From Pseudomonas guariconensis (GTDB taxonomy: Bacteria > Pseudomonadota > Gammaproteobacteria > Pseudomonadales > Pseudomonadaceae), in assembly GCF_024127895.1 (NCBI RefSeq), contig NZ_JAMYBK010000002.1:310001-374000 (forward strand): a stretch of DNA of 64,000 bases, read 5' to 3'. Below, one piece after another: positions 1 through 9,702 of this stretch (the first letter of the stretch is position 1; each line of letters opens with the position of its first letter). The notes beneath the pieces are model-generated. The model did not search any database. It was given only the letters and a program-made list of their open reading frames with translations, and was not told the DNA's origin. The position numbers and the translations under genes are program-made.

Positions 1-1082
1 CGCCGGCCAGCCTGCGCGCGCAACTGCTGGCCTACCTGCGCCAGTTCGAAGAGCGTGCCGAGGCCGCCGGGGTGCCGCGCAACGAGGTGCTGCTGGCGCG
101 CTACGCCCTGTGCACGGCGCTCGACGAGGCGGTGCTCAGCACGCCCTGGGGCAGCGGTAGCGACTGGGGCAAGCAGAGCCTGCTGATCACCGTGCACAAC
201 GAGGCCTGGGGTGGCGAGAAGGTGTTCCAACTGCTCGAACACTGCCTGCAAAGCCCGCGCGAGCGGCTCAACCTGCTGGAGCTGCTGTACCTGTGCACGA
301 GCCTGGGCTTCGAAGGCCGCTACCGGGTCATGAACGGTGGTCGCGCCCAGCTCGAGGCCCTGCGCGAGCGCACCGCGGCGGCCATTCGGGGGGCCCGTGG
401 CGAGATCGAGCGCGAGCTGTCGCCGCACTGGCGTGGGGTCAGCGTGGCGCGTGACCGGTTGGCCCAGTTCGTGCCGCCCTGGGTCGGCCTGGCGGTGGCC
501 CTGGCGCTGTTGCTGCTGGTGCTGTTCGGCCTGCGCCTGAAGCTGGCCGCTGACGCCGAACCGGTGTTCCGGGGTATCCACGCCCTGGGCGAGATCCCGG
601 TGCAGGCCATGGACCGCCCGGTGGTGCAGCCCAAGCCGGTGGAACGCCCGCGCCTGGCCGGCCTGCTGGCCGAGGATATCCGGGCCGGGCGGGTCGCGGT
701 GGAAGATGCGGTGGACCGTTCGGTGGTGACCATCCGGGGGGATGAATTGTTCGCCTCCGCCAGCGCCAGCATCAAGGGCGACTTCCAGCCGTTGATGCTG
801 CGCATCGCCGAGGCCATCGCCAAGGTCAAGGGCAACGTGCGCGTGACCGGCCACAGCGACAACCGGCCGATCGCCACGATCCGCTTCCCATCCAACTGGG
901 CGTTGTCCCAGGCCCGTGCCGAGGAGGTGCGCCAGCTCCTCGCCGCGCGCACCGGCCAACCCGGGCGCTTCAGCGCCCAGGGCCTGAGCGACACCGAGCC
1001 GCTGGCCTCCAACGGCACCGCGCAGGGCCGGGCGAAGAATCGCCGGGTAGAGATCACCGTTCTGGCGGAGGGCGTCGAGTGA
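1..1082 (+). CDS. tssL: T6SS protein TssL (DotU/IcmH), OmpA-fused, 5' partial
   Basis: Inner-membrane subunit of the type VI secretion membrane complex, working with TssM and TssJ. The open frame runs in from the left edge (frame from base 3), so the true start is upstream. The N-terminal part is a DotU domain (ARYALCTALDEAVL, then WGKQSLL). One transmembrane helix follows around bases 470-540 (PPWVGLAVALALLLLVLFGL). The C-terminal third is an OmpA-like peptidoglycan-binding domain with TGHSDNRPI, NWALSQARA and RAKNRRVEI. OmpA-fused TssL is the extended form of the family. The stop overlaps the GTG start of tssM by 4 bases, which implies translational coupling. The OmpA domain rules out a plain type IVB DotU. 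Confidence 0.93.
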   Translation, partial: PASLRAQLLAYLRQFEERAEAAGVPRNEVLLARYALCTALDEAVLSTPWGSGSDWGKQSLLITVHNEAWGGEKVFQLLEHCLQSPRERLNLLELLYLCTSLGFEGRYRVMNGGRAQLEALRERTAAAIRGARGEIERELSPHWRGVSVARDRLAQFVPPWVGLAVALALLLLVLFGLRLKLAADAEPVFRGIHALGEIPVQAMDRPVVQPKPVERPRLAGLLAEDIRAGRVAVEDAVDRSVVTIRGDELFASASASIKGDFQPLMLRIAEAIAKVKGNVRVTGHSDNRPIATIRFPSNWALSQARAEEVRQLLAARTGQPGRFSAQGLSDTEPLASNGTAQGRAKNRRVEITVLAEGVE

Positions 1083-4000
1083 AGGCGTTTTTCAGTTTTG
1101 TCATTCGCTGGGTGATCCCGGTACTGGGCCTGCTGGCCCTGAGCCTGATCATCTGGTTCGTCGGCCCGCTGCTCGACTGGCTGGTGCCGGCCGCACCGCG
1201 CTGGGTGCTGATCGTCCTGCTGTTCGCGGCGTGGATCGCCTACCGTGTCTGGCGCATCGTCCAGGCCCGTCGCCAGGCAGCCAAGGTGATGGAAAGCCTG
1301 GCCGCCGAGACCGCCCCAGACCCGGCCAGCGTAGCCACCGCCGAGGAGCTGGCGACCCTGCGCCAGCGCATGGACGAGGCCCTGGCCCTGCTGAAGAAAG
1401 CGCGCCTGGGCGGCGACGAGCGGCGCAACCTGTACGAGCTGCCGTGGTACGTGATCATCGGCCCGCCCGGCTCGGGCAAGACCACCGCGCTGGTCAACTC
1501 CGGCCTGCACTTCCCCCTGGCGGCGCAGATGGGCGCCGGGGCGATCCGGGGCGTAGGCGGCACGCGCAACTGCGACTGGTGGTTCACCGATCAGGCTGTG
1601 CTGCTCGACACCGCCGGGCGCTACACCACCCAGGACAGCCATGCCCAGGTGGACAAGGCGGCCTGGCTGGGCTTTCTCGACCTGCTCAAGAGCCAGCGCT
1701 CGCGTCGGCCGATCGATGGCGCGTTCATCGCCATCAGCCTGTCCGACCTGCTGCTGTGCAGCGATGCCGAGCGCGCCGCCCACGCCGTGGCGATCCGCAC
1801 GCGTATCCAGGAGCTGTACACCCAGTTGGGCGTGCGCTTCCCGATCTACCTGATGCTGACCAAGCTCGACCTGCTGCCGGGCTTCATGGAGTTCTTCGAC
1901 AACCTGGGCAAGGAAGAACGTGCTCAGGTCTGGGGCATGACCTTCCCCCTGGACGACGGCCAGCAAGGCGATGGCCCGCTGGCCCAGTTCAGCGGCGAGT
2001 TCGCCTTGCTCGAGCAGCGTCTCAACCAGCGCCTGGTCGAGCGCCTGCAACAGGAGCGCGATCCAGCCCGGCGTGACCTGGTGTACGGTTTCGTCCAGCA
2101 GTTCGCCGCCCTGCGCGGCAACCTGCAGGTGTTCCTCGACGGCGTCTTCAAGCCCAATGCCTTCGAAGAGCGCGCGCTGCTGCGCGGGGTGTACTTCACC
2201 AGCGGAACCCAGGAAGGCAGCCCGATCGACCGGCTGATCGGCAGCATGGCCCAGAGCATGGGCCTGGACCGTGCGCAGTTGGCGCGCCAGAGCGGCACCG
2301 GGCGCAGCTATTTCATCGAGCGGCTGTTCACCGCCGTGGCGTTCGCCGAGCGCGGCCTGGTCGGCTGCGACCCCAAGGTCGAGCGGCGGCGCAAGTGGAT
2401 CGCCCGTGGCGCCCTGGCCCTGAGCGTGGCCCTGGTACTGGTGGTCGGCACCCTGTGGACCCTGAGCTACCGGGCCAACCAGGCCTACATCGCCGAGGTG
2501 GACAACCGCCTCAAGCCCCTGGGCCGCAGCGTCCAGGAACTGAGCCCGGCCCAGCGCGAGGTCATCGAGGTGCTGCCGCTGCTCAACGCCGTGCGCCGCC
2601 TGGCCGACGACCCGCCGGCCTGGGCCGAGGGCCTGGGGCTGTACCAGGGCGACATGCTCGAAGGCGAGTCGGCCAGCGTCTACCGCAAGCTGCTGATCGC
2701 CATCTTCGCCCCGCGCCTGGTCACCCGCATCGAGGAGCAGCTGTATGCCGGCGGCCCCTCCGACTACCTCTACGAGGGCCTGAAGGCCTACCTGATGCTG
2801 GCCGACGGCGAACACTACGACGCCGAGTTCATCAAGGCCTGGATCAGCCTCGACTGGGAGCGCAACCTGCCCCGCGACTTGGCGCCCGACCAGCGCCAGG
2901 CCCTCGACCAGCACCTGCAGGCGCTGTTCGAGCGGCGCCCGCCCAATGCCCGGCTGGACCAGCGCCTGATCGACGACATGCGCCGCCAGTTGCAACAGCT
3001 GCCGGTGGCCCAGCGCGTCTACGACCGGGTCAAGCGCCAGAAGCTACCGTCCGGGGTCGCCGATTTTCGCATCAGCGAGGCCGCCGGGCGCGACGCTGCG
3101 CTGGTGTTCCGGCGCAAGAGCGGCAAGCCGCTGGACGAACCGCTCCCAGGGCTGTTCACCGTCGAGGGTTACCGCAAGGCCTTCCTCGCCGCCAGCCTGG
3201 CCCACAGCACGACCCTGGCCGAGGAACGCTGGGTGCTTGGCCGTGAAGTGGGCGAGGCGGGCGATGCCAAGCGCCTGGCCGATGACGTGCGCCAGCTGTT
3301 CTACCAGGACTACATCCGCCACTGGGATGCCCTGCTGGCGGACCTGGACTTCGTGCCCATCACCAGCGTCGGCCAGGCTGCCGACGTGCTGCGCGTGCTG
3401 TCTGGCCCCACTTCGCCCTTGAAGAAACTGCTCCAGGCGGTGGCCAGGGAAACCGACCTGCAACAACCGACCACCCTCGACCAGGCCCAGGCCAAGGTCG
3501 AGCAGGCCGGGGTCGACCAGCTACGCCAGCGCCTCGGCGGCCTGCTCGGCGATACGCCGGTGCCCGGCGAGCGCCAGGCAACGCGCGAGGTCGACCCGGT
3601 GACCGCGCACTTCGCCGAACTGGCGGCCCTGGCCGACGGCGGCGAGGGCGAGCCCGCCGCGCTCGACGGCCTGCTCAGCGACCTCAACGCCTTGTACGTG
3701 CAGGTCAGCGCCATGGTCGGCGCCAGCGGCGAGGCCCTGCTGGGCGAGGCCAAGAACCAGGTCCAGGCTGCCTCCCAGCGTGTGTCCCTGGGCGCGGCGC
3801 GCCAGCCGAAGGTGGTCCAGGAACTGGTCGGCTCGGTGGTCGGCTCGACCAACGCGATCGTCATGGGCGGGGTGCGCAACCAGCTCAACGCGGCCTGGAC
3901 CAGCGAGGTGGTGAGCGTCTATCGCCAGTCGTTGAGTGGCCGCTACCCGCTGTCAGCCGGCAGCCCACGCGACGCGACCCTGGAAGACTTCGGCCAGTTC

Positions 4001-4585
4001 TTCGGCGTCGGCGGGGTGATGGACAACTACTTCCAGAAGTACCTGCAACCCTACGTCAACACCGCCACCTCGCCGTGGAGCTGGCAGCCGGGCGCGGCGC
4101 AGAAGCTTGGCATCAGCTCGAACGTGCTGCACACCTTCCAGCGTGCCGCGGCGATCCGCGACGCCTTCTTCCGCAGCGGCGGCGGGCTGCGCCCTGGGGT
4201 GCGCTTCGAACTCAAACCGGTAGCCATGGATGCCTCGATCACCCAGTTCTTGCTCGACCTCGACGGCCAGCAGGTCAGCTACGACCACGGCCCGAGCCGC
4301 CCGGTGGCGCTGCAGTGGCCCAACCCCAACAGCATCGGCGTGGTGCGCCTGTCGATCTCGCCGCCATTGGCCAATGGCCGCTCCGGGATGACCCTGGAAG
4401 GGCCTTGGGCCTGGTTCCGCCTGCTCGACCAGTCCGACCTGGTGGCGGGCGGCTCGCCGGAGCGCTTCAACCTGCGCCTGCGCGTGGAAGGGGCCAGCGT
4501 GTCCTACGAGCTGCGTGCCAGCAGTGCCTTCAACCCGTTCCGCAGCCGTGTGCTCAGCGGTTTCAGCCTGCCGGAGCGCCTGTGA
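1079..4585 (+). CDS. tssM: T6SS membrane subunit TssM (IcmF)
   Basis: Large inner-membrane protein linking TssL to the outer-membrane lipoprotein TssJ. It has 1168 residues, normal for the family. Two N-terminal helices (about 5-28 and 42-58) precede a cytoplasmic NTPase-like domain with Walker A GPPGSGKTT starting at residue 128 and a Walker B-like VLLDTAGRY near 174. A third helix lies near 440-465 (ALALSVALVLVVGTLWTLSY), followed by a long periplasmic part ending in the IcmF C-terminal domain. The GTG start overlaps the tssL stop, and its own stop overlaps the tagF start. In some systems the nucleotide site is dispensable; here it looks intact. Confidence 0.95.
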   Translation: MKAFFSFVIRWVIPVLGLLALSLIIWFVGPLLDWLVPAAPRWVLIVLLFAAWIAYRVWRIVQARRQAAKVMESLAAETAPDPASVATAEELATLRQRMDEALALLKKARLGGDERRNLYELPWYVIIGPPGSGKTTALVNSGLHFPLAAQMGAGAIRGVGGTRNCDWWFTDQAVLLDTAGRYTTQDSHAQVDKAAWLGFLDLLKSQRSRRPIDGAFIAISLSDLLLCSDAERAAHAVAIRTRIQELYTQLGVRFPIYLMLTKLDLLPGFMEFFDNLGKEERAQVWGMTFPLDDGQQGDGPLAQFSGEFALLEQRLNQRLVERLQQERDPARRDLVYGFVQQFAALRGNLQVFLDGVFKPNAFEERALLRGVYFTSGTQEGSPIDRLIGSMAQSMGLDRAQLARQSGTGRSYFIERLFTAVAFAERGLVGCDPKVERRRKWIARGALALSVALVLVVGTLWTLSYRANQAYIAEVDNRLKPLGRSVQELSPAQREVIEVLPLLNAVRRLADDPPAWAEGLGLYQGDMLEGESASVYRKLLIAIFAPRLVTRIEEQLYAGGPSDYLYEGLKAYLMLADGEHYDAEFIKAWISLDWERNLPRDLAPDQRQALDQHLQALFERRPPNARLDQRLIDDMRRQLQQLPVAQRVYDRVKRQKLPSGVADFRISEAAGRDAALVFRRKSGKPLDEPLPGLFTVEGYRKAFLAASLAHSTTLAEERWVLGREVGEAGDAKRLADDVRQLFYQDYIRHWDALLADLDFVPITSVGQAADVLRVLSGPTSPLKKLLQAVARETDLQQPTTLDQAQAKVEQAGVDQLRQRLGGLLGDTPVPGERQATREVDPVTAHFAELAALADGGEGEPAALDGLLSDLNALYVQVSAMVGASGEALLGEAKNQVQAASQRVSLGAARQPKVVQELVGSVVGSTNAIVMGGVRNQLNAAWTSEVVSVYRQSLSGRYPLSAGSPRDATLEDFGQFFGVGGVMDNYFQKYLQPYVNTATSPWSWQPGAAQKLGISSNVLHTFQRAAAIRDAFFRSGGGLRPGVRFELKPVAMDASITQFLLDLDGQQVSYDHGPSRPVALQWPNPNSIGVVRLSISPPLANGRSGMTLEGPWAWFRLLDQSDLVAGGSPERFNLRLRVEGASVSYELRASSAFNPFRSRVLSGFSLPERL

Positions 4586-5244
4586 ACGACGTGGGGTTCT
4601 ACGGAAAGCTGGCCTGCCGTGGCGACTTCGTCAGCCGTGGCCTGCCGACGAGTTTCATCCAGCCTTGGGACCAGTGGCTGGCCGCCGGGATCCAGGCCAG
4701 CCAGCGCCAGCTCGGCGAGCAGTGGTTGCAGGCCTACCTGGTCAGCCCCCTGTGGCGCTTTGCGCTGGCGCCGGGGGTGTGCGGGCCCCAGGCCGTGGTC
4801 GGCGTGCTGATGCCGAGCATCGACCGGGTGGGCCGGTACTTCCCGCTGACCGTGGCGCAGGTGCTGGAGCCAGGGCAACGGCTCGCCGCGGCCGTGGGCG
4901 GGGGCGAGGCGTGGTTCGAGGAGGTCGAGGCCACGTTGCTGGCCACGCTCGAGCCCGATGCCGATTTCGACGCCTTCGCGGCGGCCTTGCAGCCCTTTCG
5001 CGACACCCGGCCGCTGCCCCAGGCGATGCCTGCGCGGCTGACGGTGGGGGGGCTGCAACGGCTGGACGCGACCACGCCCGAAGGCCGCGCCCTGGCCCTG
5101 GCCGAGTGCGCCTGCGAGGGCATGAGCCTGTGGTGGGGCAGGGGCTCGGAGCGTATCGCTCCTGGCTTGATGCGCTGTGCCGGCTTGCCGCGCAGCGAGG
5201 ATTTCGCCGGGTTTCTCCTGGGTAGCGAGGCAGATTTCGGATGA
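4582..5244 (+). CDS. tagF: T6SS-associated protein TagF (ImpM)
   Basis: TagF is a cytoplasmic negative regulator of the T6SS; in P. aeruginosa it represses assembly independently of Thr phosphorylation. The 220-residue protein starts at GTG 4582, inside the end of tssM, with the characteristic N-terminus VGFYGKLACRGDFVSRGLP. The remainder matches the DUF2094/ImpM fold (PLWRFALAPGVCG, then GRYFPLTV). A longer upstream frame exists but lies within tssM and is not expected to be used. Its stop overlaps the pppA start in an ATGA, matching the HSI-I order tssM-tagF-pppA-ppkA. In some species TagF is fused to PppA; here they are separate. Confidence 0.92.
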   Translation: MNDVGFYGKLACRGDFVSRGLPTSFIQPWDQWLAAGIQASQRQLGEQWLQAYLVSPLWRFALAPGVCGPQAVVGVLMPSIDRVGRYFPLTVAQVLEPGQRLAAAVGGGEAWFEEVEATLLATLEPDADFDAFAAALQPFRDTRPLPQAMPARLTVGGLQRLDATTPEGRALALAECACEGMSLWWGRGSERIAPGLMRCAGLPRSEDFAGFLLGSEADFG

Positions 5245-5960
5245 CCGCCATGCATTACACCGCGGCCAGTTACAGCCATACCGGCATGGTGCGCCGGATC
5301 AACGAAGACGCCTGCCTGGAGCTCACCGCCGATGGCCTGTGGGCGGTGGCCGACGGCATGGGCGGTCATGCCGCTGGCGACTACGTCAGCAGCCTGACCG
5401 TCGACAGCCTGCGCCGCCTGCCGCCGTGCCAGGGCCTGGAAGAGTGCGCCCAGGCGGTGCGTGACAGCCTCGCCTGGGTCAACCGTGCGGTGCGCGACGA
5501 AACCGTCCGCCGTGGAGTGGCGATGATGGGCAGCACCGTGGTGGTGCTGGCCGTGCGCGGCGACCAGGGCATCGGCCTGTGGGCCGGCGACAGCCGCCTG
5601 TACCGCCTGCGCGATGGCCGCATCGAGCGCCTGTCCCACGATCACAGCTACGTCCAGGAACTGCAGGACAGCGGCCTGCTCAACGAGGCCGAGGCCCGTG
5701 TGCACCCGCGCGGCAACATCGTCACCCGTGCCATCGGTGTCGAGGACCGGCTGGAGTTGCAGGCGGTCGCGCTGCAGGTGCTGCCCGGCGACACCTACCT
5801 GTTGTGCAGCGATGGCCTGACCAAGACCGCCGAGGACCACGAGATCGGCGACGTGCTCGGCCACGCCGACCCCTACCAGGTGGTGCGCGGCCTGGTGCAC
5901 CTGGGGTTGACCCGTGGCGCTCCCGACAACATCACCGCCGTGGTCGTCAAGGCCGGCTGA
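5241..5960 (+). CDS. pppA: PP2C-type protein phosphatase PppA
   Basis: Metal-dependent Ser/Thr phosphatase that removes the phosphate placed by PpkA, resetting T6SS firing. At 239 residues it is a single PP2C catalytic domain without membrane segments. Visible motifs are the metal-binding RINEDA (18-23) and VADGMGGH (36-43), then GDSRLYRL, a C-terminal CSDGLT and GAPDNITAVVV. These are the expected Asp ligands of the PPM family. The start ATG at 5241 overlaps the tagF stop. The downstream kinase gene begins 11 bases after its stop, so kinase and phosphatase are co-transcribed. Confidence 0.94.
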   Translation: MTAMHYTAASYSHTGMVRRINEDACLELTADGLWAVADGMGGHAAGDYVSSLTVDSLRRLPPCQGLEECAQAVRDSLAWVNRAVRDETVRRGVAMMGSTVVVLAVRGDQGIGLWAGDSRLYRLRDGRIERLSHDHSYVQELQDSGLLNEAEARVHPRGNIVTRAIGVEDRLELQAVALQVLPGDTYLLCSDGLTKTAEDHEIGDVLGHADPYQVVRGLVHLGLTRGAPDNITAVVVKAG

Positions 5961-5971
5961 AGAACCTCACC

Positions 5972-8900
5972 ATGGACATGCAGATTCCCGGATTCGACAT
6001 CGACAGCGAGATTGGCCAGGGCGCCATGGCCAGCGTGTACCTGGCCACCCAGCGCTCGCTGGAGCGCAAGGTGGCGCTCAAGATCATGGCGGCGAGCCTG
6101 GCCGCCGACCCGACCTTCTGCGAGCGCTTCCTGCGCGAAGGGCGGACCCTGGCACGGCTGTCGCACCCACACATCGCCACCATCCATGACATCGGCAATG
6201 TCGGCGAGCTGTACTACATGGCCATGGAGTACCTGCCCAATGGCACGCTCAAAGAGCGCATCGCCGCTGGGCTGGAGCCTCGCCAGGGGCTGCTGTACGT
6301 GCGCCAGATCGCCCAGGCGCTGGGCTATGCCCACGCCCAGGGGCTGGTGCACCGCGACGTCAAGCCCGCCAACATCCTGTTCCGCGCCGACGGTACCGCG
6401 GTGCTGTCGGACTTCGGCATCGCCAAGTCGCTGGACGACCGCACCCAGTTCACCCAGGCGGGCTTCGCCGTGGGTACGCCCAGCTACATGAGCCCGGAGC
6501 AGGCCCGTGGGCTGGAGATCGACGGCCGTGCCGACCTCTATGCCCTGGGCGTGGTGCTCTACGAGATCCTCGTCGGCAAGCTGCCGTACAGCGGCAACGA
6601 TGCCCTGTCCACGGCCCTGGCCCACCTCACCGAGCCGTTGCCGGAGTTGCCCATCGAGCATGGCCGCTACCAGGACATCCTGCGCGGGCTGCTGGCCAAG
6701 GACCCCAACGAACGCTTCGCCGATGCCGCCGCGTTTCTCGCGGCCCTCGACCGCCTGCCGGCCGAGGACAGCGAAGCCACGCAGGTCCGGCCGCTGCCGG
6801 TGAGCACGCCGGTGGCCCCGACGCCATCGGACCTGGGCGGCCTGACGCCGGTTTCCATCGAGATCCCCCAGGTGCCACCGACCGCCGAACCGGCCAGGCG
6901 CCCGGCGGCCGAGGCACCGCCCGCGCCCGTACCTGCCAGGAAGAAGCCTGCCATGACGTTGCTGGCCGTGGCGGTCGCCGCCGCGCTCGGCCTTGCAGGC
7001 GTCGGCTACTGGTGGCTGGGCAGCGGCGATACGCCGGCACCCGACGCGCCGCTGGCACAGGCCACCACACCGCCCTTGCCGCAGGCGCCCGAGCAGGGTA
7101 GCGCCACGCCCGTCGCGGCTGTGGATGACCAGCGCCCGCTGCTGATGCCAGGCAAGAAGACGCTGTTCCAGCGGGTGCTGAGCCAGCCCGGCGCGCGCTT
7201 GGCCAGCGAGCCTGGGGCCGAGCCCGGCGACAGCCTGCCGGCGTTCAGCGTGCTCTACGTCTACCAGCGCAAGGACGTCGACGGCAAACCCTGGGTGCAG
7301 GTCGGCGCCTCCAGCGATGGCCAGCGCGACGGCTGGCTGCCCGCCGGGCAGACCAGCGACTGGAAGCAGAGCCTGGTGCTCAAGTTCACCGAACGCTCCG
7401 GCCGTTCGCCGGTGATGTTCCTGCGCCAGGCCGATGACGTGCAGCGCCTGCTCGACGATACCGGCATGGCCCGCGATACCCTGCTCAAGGCGCAGGGCCA
7501 GCCGGACCAGGTGCCCCAGGTGATGGCCCTGGAACCAACCGCCAGCGCGGTGCCCCAGGAGCAGTTCTACCTGATGCCGATCTTCGACTTCCGTGAAAGC
7601 TTCGATGCCGAAGGCCAGCCGGTGCAACTGCTCAACATCGCCTCCATCGACCCAGGAGCCAGTGCCCGCGACAGCGCGGCCACGGCCGCAGGCGTCGCGG
7701 CGGGCGACGACAAGGCGTTTCGCACGGCCATCGTCCTGGTGGTGGACACCTCGGTCTCCATGCAGCCCTACATCGACCGGGTCCGCCAGGTCGTCAGCGA
7801 ACTGCAGCAGCAACTGGCGGCACGCGGCGAGCTGGACAACGTCAGCTTCGGCCTGGTGGGCTTTCGCAACAGCACCCAGCGCACGCCCGGCCTGGAGTAC
7901 CTGAGCAAGACCCTGGTGAACCTCGACGAGGGCCGCGACCCGGCGCGCTTCCTGCGGGCGGCGTCGCAGGTCAAGGCCACCCAGGTTTCCAGCCATTCGT
8001 TCAACGAAGATGCCTTCGCCGGCATCCTGCAGGCGGTCGAGGGCCTGGACTGGTCCGGTTACGGCGGGCGCATCATCCTGCTGGTCAGCGACGCGGGCGC
8101 CTTGCGCAAGAACGACCCGTTCAGCAGCACCCAGATGAACGAGGCCGAGGTGCGCCAGGCCGCCCTGAGCAAGCAGATCAAGATCTACGCCCTGCACCTG
8201 CGCACCCCGGCCGGGCAAAAGAACCATGCCTCGGCCGAACAGCAGTACCGTGTGCTCAGCGCCGACAGCAACCCGCAGATCGGCGACCTCTACGTCTCGG
8301 TGCCGGGCGGCGAGGTGTCGGTGTTCGGCGAGCGGGTGCGGGAGATCGGCTCGACCTTCGCCGAGCTGGTCCACCAGGTGCGCAACAAGCAGCCACAACC
8401 GGTGCCGCTGCTGACCTCGGTGTCGAGCCTGGCGGCCAAGTCCCAGGCCATCGGCTACGCCATGCACATGGACTTCCTCGGCCGCCAGGGCGCCAGCCAG
8501 GCGCCGCGCCTGGTCAGCGCCTGGACCGCCGACCGCGACCTGACCAACCCGGCGCTGCCGACCCTGCAGGTGTGCGTGATGCTGACCAAGCTGCAGCTCA
8601 ACGACCTGCAGCAGTCGCTCAAGCTGATCGTCGATGCCGCGCGCAAGACCCGCTCGTCCCCCGGCGACTTCTTCAACGAGATCGCCAGCGCCAGCGCCTA
8701 CATGAGCCGCGACCCGGGCGAGCTGCGCAAGGGCGCCAACCTGGCCCAGAGCGGCGTGCTCGGCGAGTACCTGGAGGGCCTGCCGTACCGCAGCAAGTCG
8801 CTGAGCATGACCCAGGACCTGTGGTTGTCGCTCTCGGTGGCCGAGCAGGAGGACTTCATCGACGAGCTGGAGTCGAAGATCCGCCTGTACGAAACCTTCC

Positions 8901-8986
8901 ACAACGACATGGCCAACTGGGTGCGCTTCGGCAATGCCGAGCCGGGTGATGCCTTGTACCGTGTCCCGCTGTCGACCCTGCCGTGA
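5972..8986 (+). CDS. ppkA: T6SS Ser/Thr kinase PpkA with VWA domain
   Basis: Membrane-spanning Hanks-type kinase that phosphorylates an Fha-type partner to trigger T6SS assembly. I place the start at ATG 5972 because MDMQIPGFDIDSEIGQGAMA opens directly into the glycine loop; the frame is open further upstream but there overlaps pppA. The 1004-residue protein has the ATP lysine in VALKI (K37), catalytic HRDVKPAN (D129), and DFG at D147. A Pro/Ala-rich linker and one transmembrane helix follow (about 327-350, TLLAVAVAAALGLAGVGYWW). The periplasmic part carries a von Willebrand A domain with MIDAS VVDTSVSM at D592. This architecture is that of PpkA/Stk1. The stop is shared with the next start. 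Confidence 0.95.
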   Translation: MDMQIPGFDIDSEIGQGAMASVYLATQRSLERKVALKIMAASLAADPTFCERFLREGRTLARLSHPHIATIHDIGNVGELYYMAMEYLPNGTLKERIAAGLEPRQGLLYVRQIAQALGYAHAQGLVHRDVKPANILFRADGTAVLSDFGIAKSLDDRTQFTQAGFAVGTPSYMSPEQARGLEIDGRADLYALGVVLYEILVGKLPYSGNDALSTALAHLTEPLPELPIEHGRYQDILRGLLAKDPNERFADAAAFLAALDRLPAEDSEATQVRPLPVSTPVAPTPSDLGGLTPVSIEIPQVPPTAEPARRPAAEAPPAPVPARKKPAMTLLAVAVAAALGLAGVGYWWLGSGDTPAPDAPLAQATTPPLPQAPEQGSATPVAAVDDQRPLLMPGKKTLFQRVLSQPGARLASEPGAEPGDSLPAFSVLYVYQRKDVDGKPWVQVGASSDGQRDGWLPAGQTSDWKQSLVLKFTERSGRSPVMFLRQADDVQRLLDDTGMARDTLLKAQGQPDQVPQVMALEPTASAVPQEQFYLMPIFDFRESFDAEGQPVQLLNIASIDPGASARDSAATAAGVAAGDDKAFRTAIVLVVDTSVSMQPYIDRVRQVVSELQQQLAARGELDNVSFGLVGFRNSTQRTPGLEYLSKTLVNLDEGRDPARFLRAASQVKATQVSSHSFNEDAFAGILQAVEGLDWSGYGGRIILLVSDAGALRKNDPFSSTQMNEAEVRQAALSKQIKIYALHLRTPAGQKNHASAEQQYRVLSADSNPQIGDLYVSVPGGEVSVFGERVREIGSTFAELVHQVRNKQPQPVPLLTSVSSLAAKSQAIGYAMHMDFLGRQGASQAPRLVSAWTADRDLTNPALPTLQVCVMLTKLQLNDLQQSLKLIVDAARKTRSSPGDFFNEIASASAYMSRDPGELRKGANLAQSGVLGEYLEGLPYRSKSLSMTQDLWLSLSVAEQEDFIDELESKIRLYETFHNDMANWVRFGNAEPGDALYRVPLSTLP

Positions 8987-9702
8987 TGATCCGCTTGCAG
9001 GGGGTGCGCAAGACGCGCGGGCAGGGTGCCCAGCGCTACAGCCTGGAGATCGACCGGCTGCGGCTGGCCGCGGGTGAGCGCGTGGCCCTGGTCGGCCCCA
9101 GCGGCTGCGGCAAGAGCACCTTGCTGGACCTGCTGGCATTGGTGCTGGCGCCCGATGCCGCCGAGGGCTTCAGCCTGGGGCTCGACGGCATCGAGCAGGA
9201 CATCGCCGGGCTCTGGCGCCAGCGCCGGCTCGATCGCCTGGCCGCGCTGCGCAGCCGTCACCTGGGCTATGTGTTGCAGGCCGGTGGGCTGCTGGGCTTT
9301 CTCGACGTGCGCGGCAATATTCGCCTGCCGCGCCAGTTGCTCGGGTTGAGCGACGACGGCAGCGTCGAGCGCCTGGCCGAGGCGCTCGACGTGCACGACC
9401 AACTGGACAAGCGCCCGGCCGCGCTGTCCCTGGGCCAGCGCCAGCGGGTCAGTTGTGCCCGCGCCCTGGCGCACGGCCCGGCGCTGCTGTTGGCCGACGA
9501 GCCCACCGCGGCCCTCGACCCGGTCAATGCCGGGCGGGTCATGGACCTGCTGTTGCAGCAGGCCCAGGCACATCGGGTGACCTGCGTGGTCGCCACCCAC
9601 GACGAGGCCCTGGCGCGCAGCGCGGGCCTGTCGGTGCTGCGCATGGCGTGCCGGCGCGATGCCGACGGCGGCGTCACCGCGACCCTGGAGAGGGCAGCCT
9701 GA
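8986..9702 (+). CDS. tagT: ABC transporter ATP-binding protein TagT
   Basis: ATPase of the TagTS complex, which signals upstream of PpkA in the T6SS threonine-phosphorylation pathway. The sequence shows Walker A GPSGCGKST (37-45), signature LSLGQRQR and Walker B LLLADEPTAALD, as in LolD-like ABC ATPases. I use ATG 8986, which overlaps the ppkA stop; a GTG three bases earlier would add one residue. The 238-residue length is normal for a stand-alone nucleotide-binding subunit. It is followed immediately by the permease tagS with an ATGC overlap. Assignment to TagT rests on the fold plus HSI-I gene order. Confidence 0.88.
   Translation: MIRLQGVRKTRGQGAQRYSLEIDRLRLAAGERVALVGPSGCGKSTLLDLLALVLAPDAAEGFSLGLDGIEQDIAGLWRQRRLDRLAALRSRHLGYVLQAGGLLGFLDVRGNIRLPRQLLGLSDDGSVERLAEALDVHDQLDKRPAALSLGQRQRVSCARALAHGPALLLADEPTAALDPVNAGRVMDLLLQQAQAHRVTCVVATHDEALARSAGLSVLRMACRRDADGGVTATLERAA

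Noticed and set aside
320-2995. Long minus-strand open frame opposite tssL and tssM
   Set aside because: It has the Gln/Leu/Ala/Gly-rich composition of a high-GC antisense shadow, no family resemblance, and lies fully across two well-supported genes.
5873-9139. Long minus-strand open frame opposite ppkA
   Set aside because: Same shadow composition; ppkA on the other strand has intact kinase and VWA motifs.
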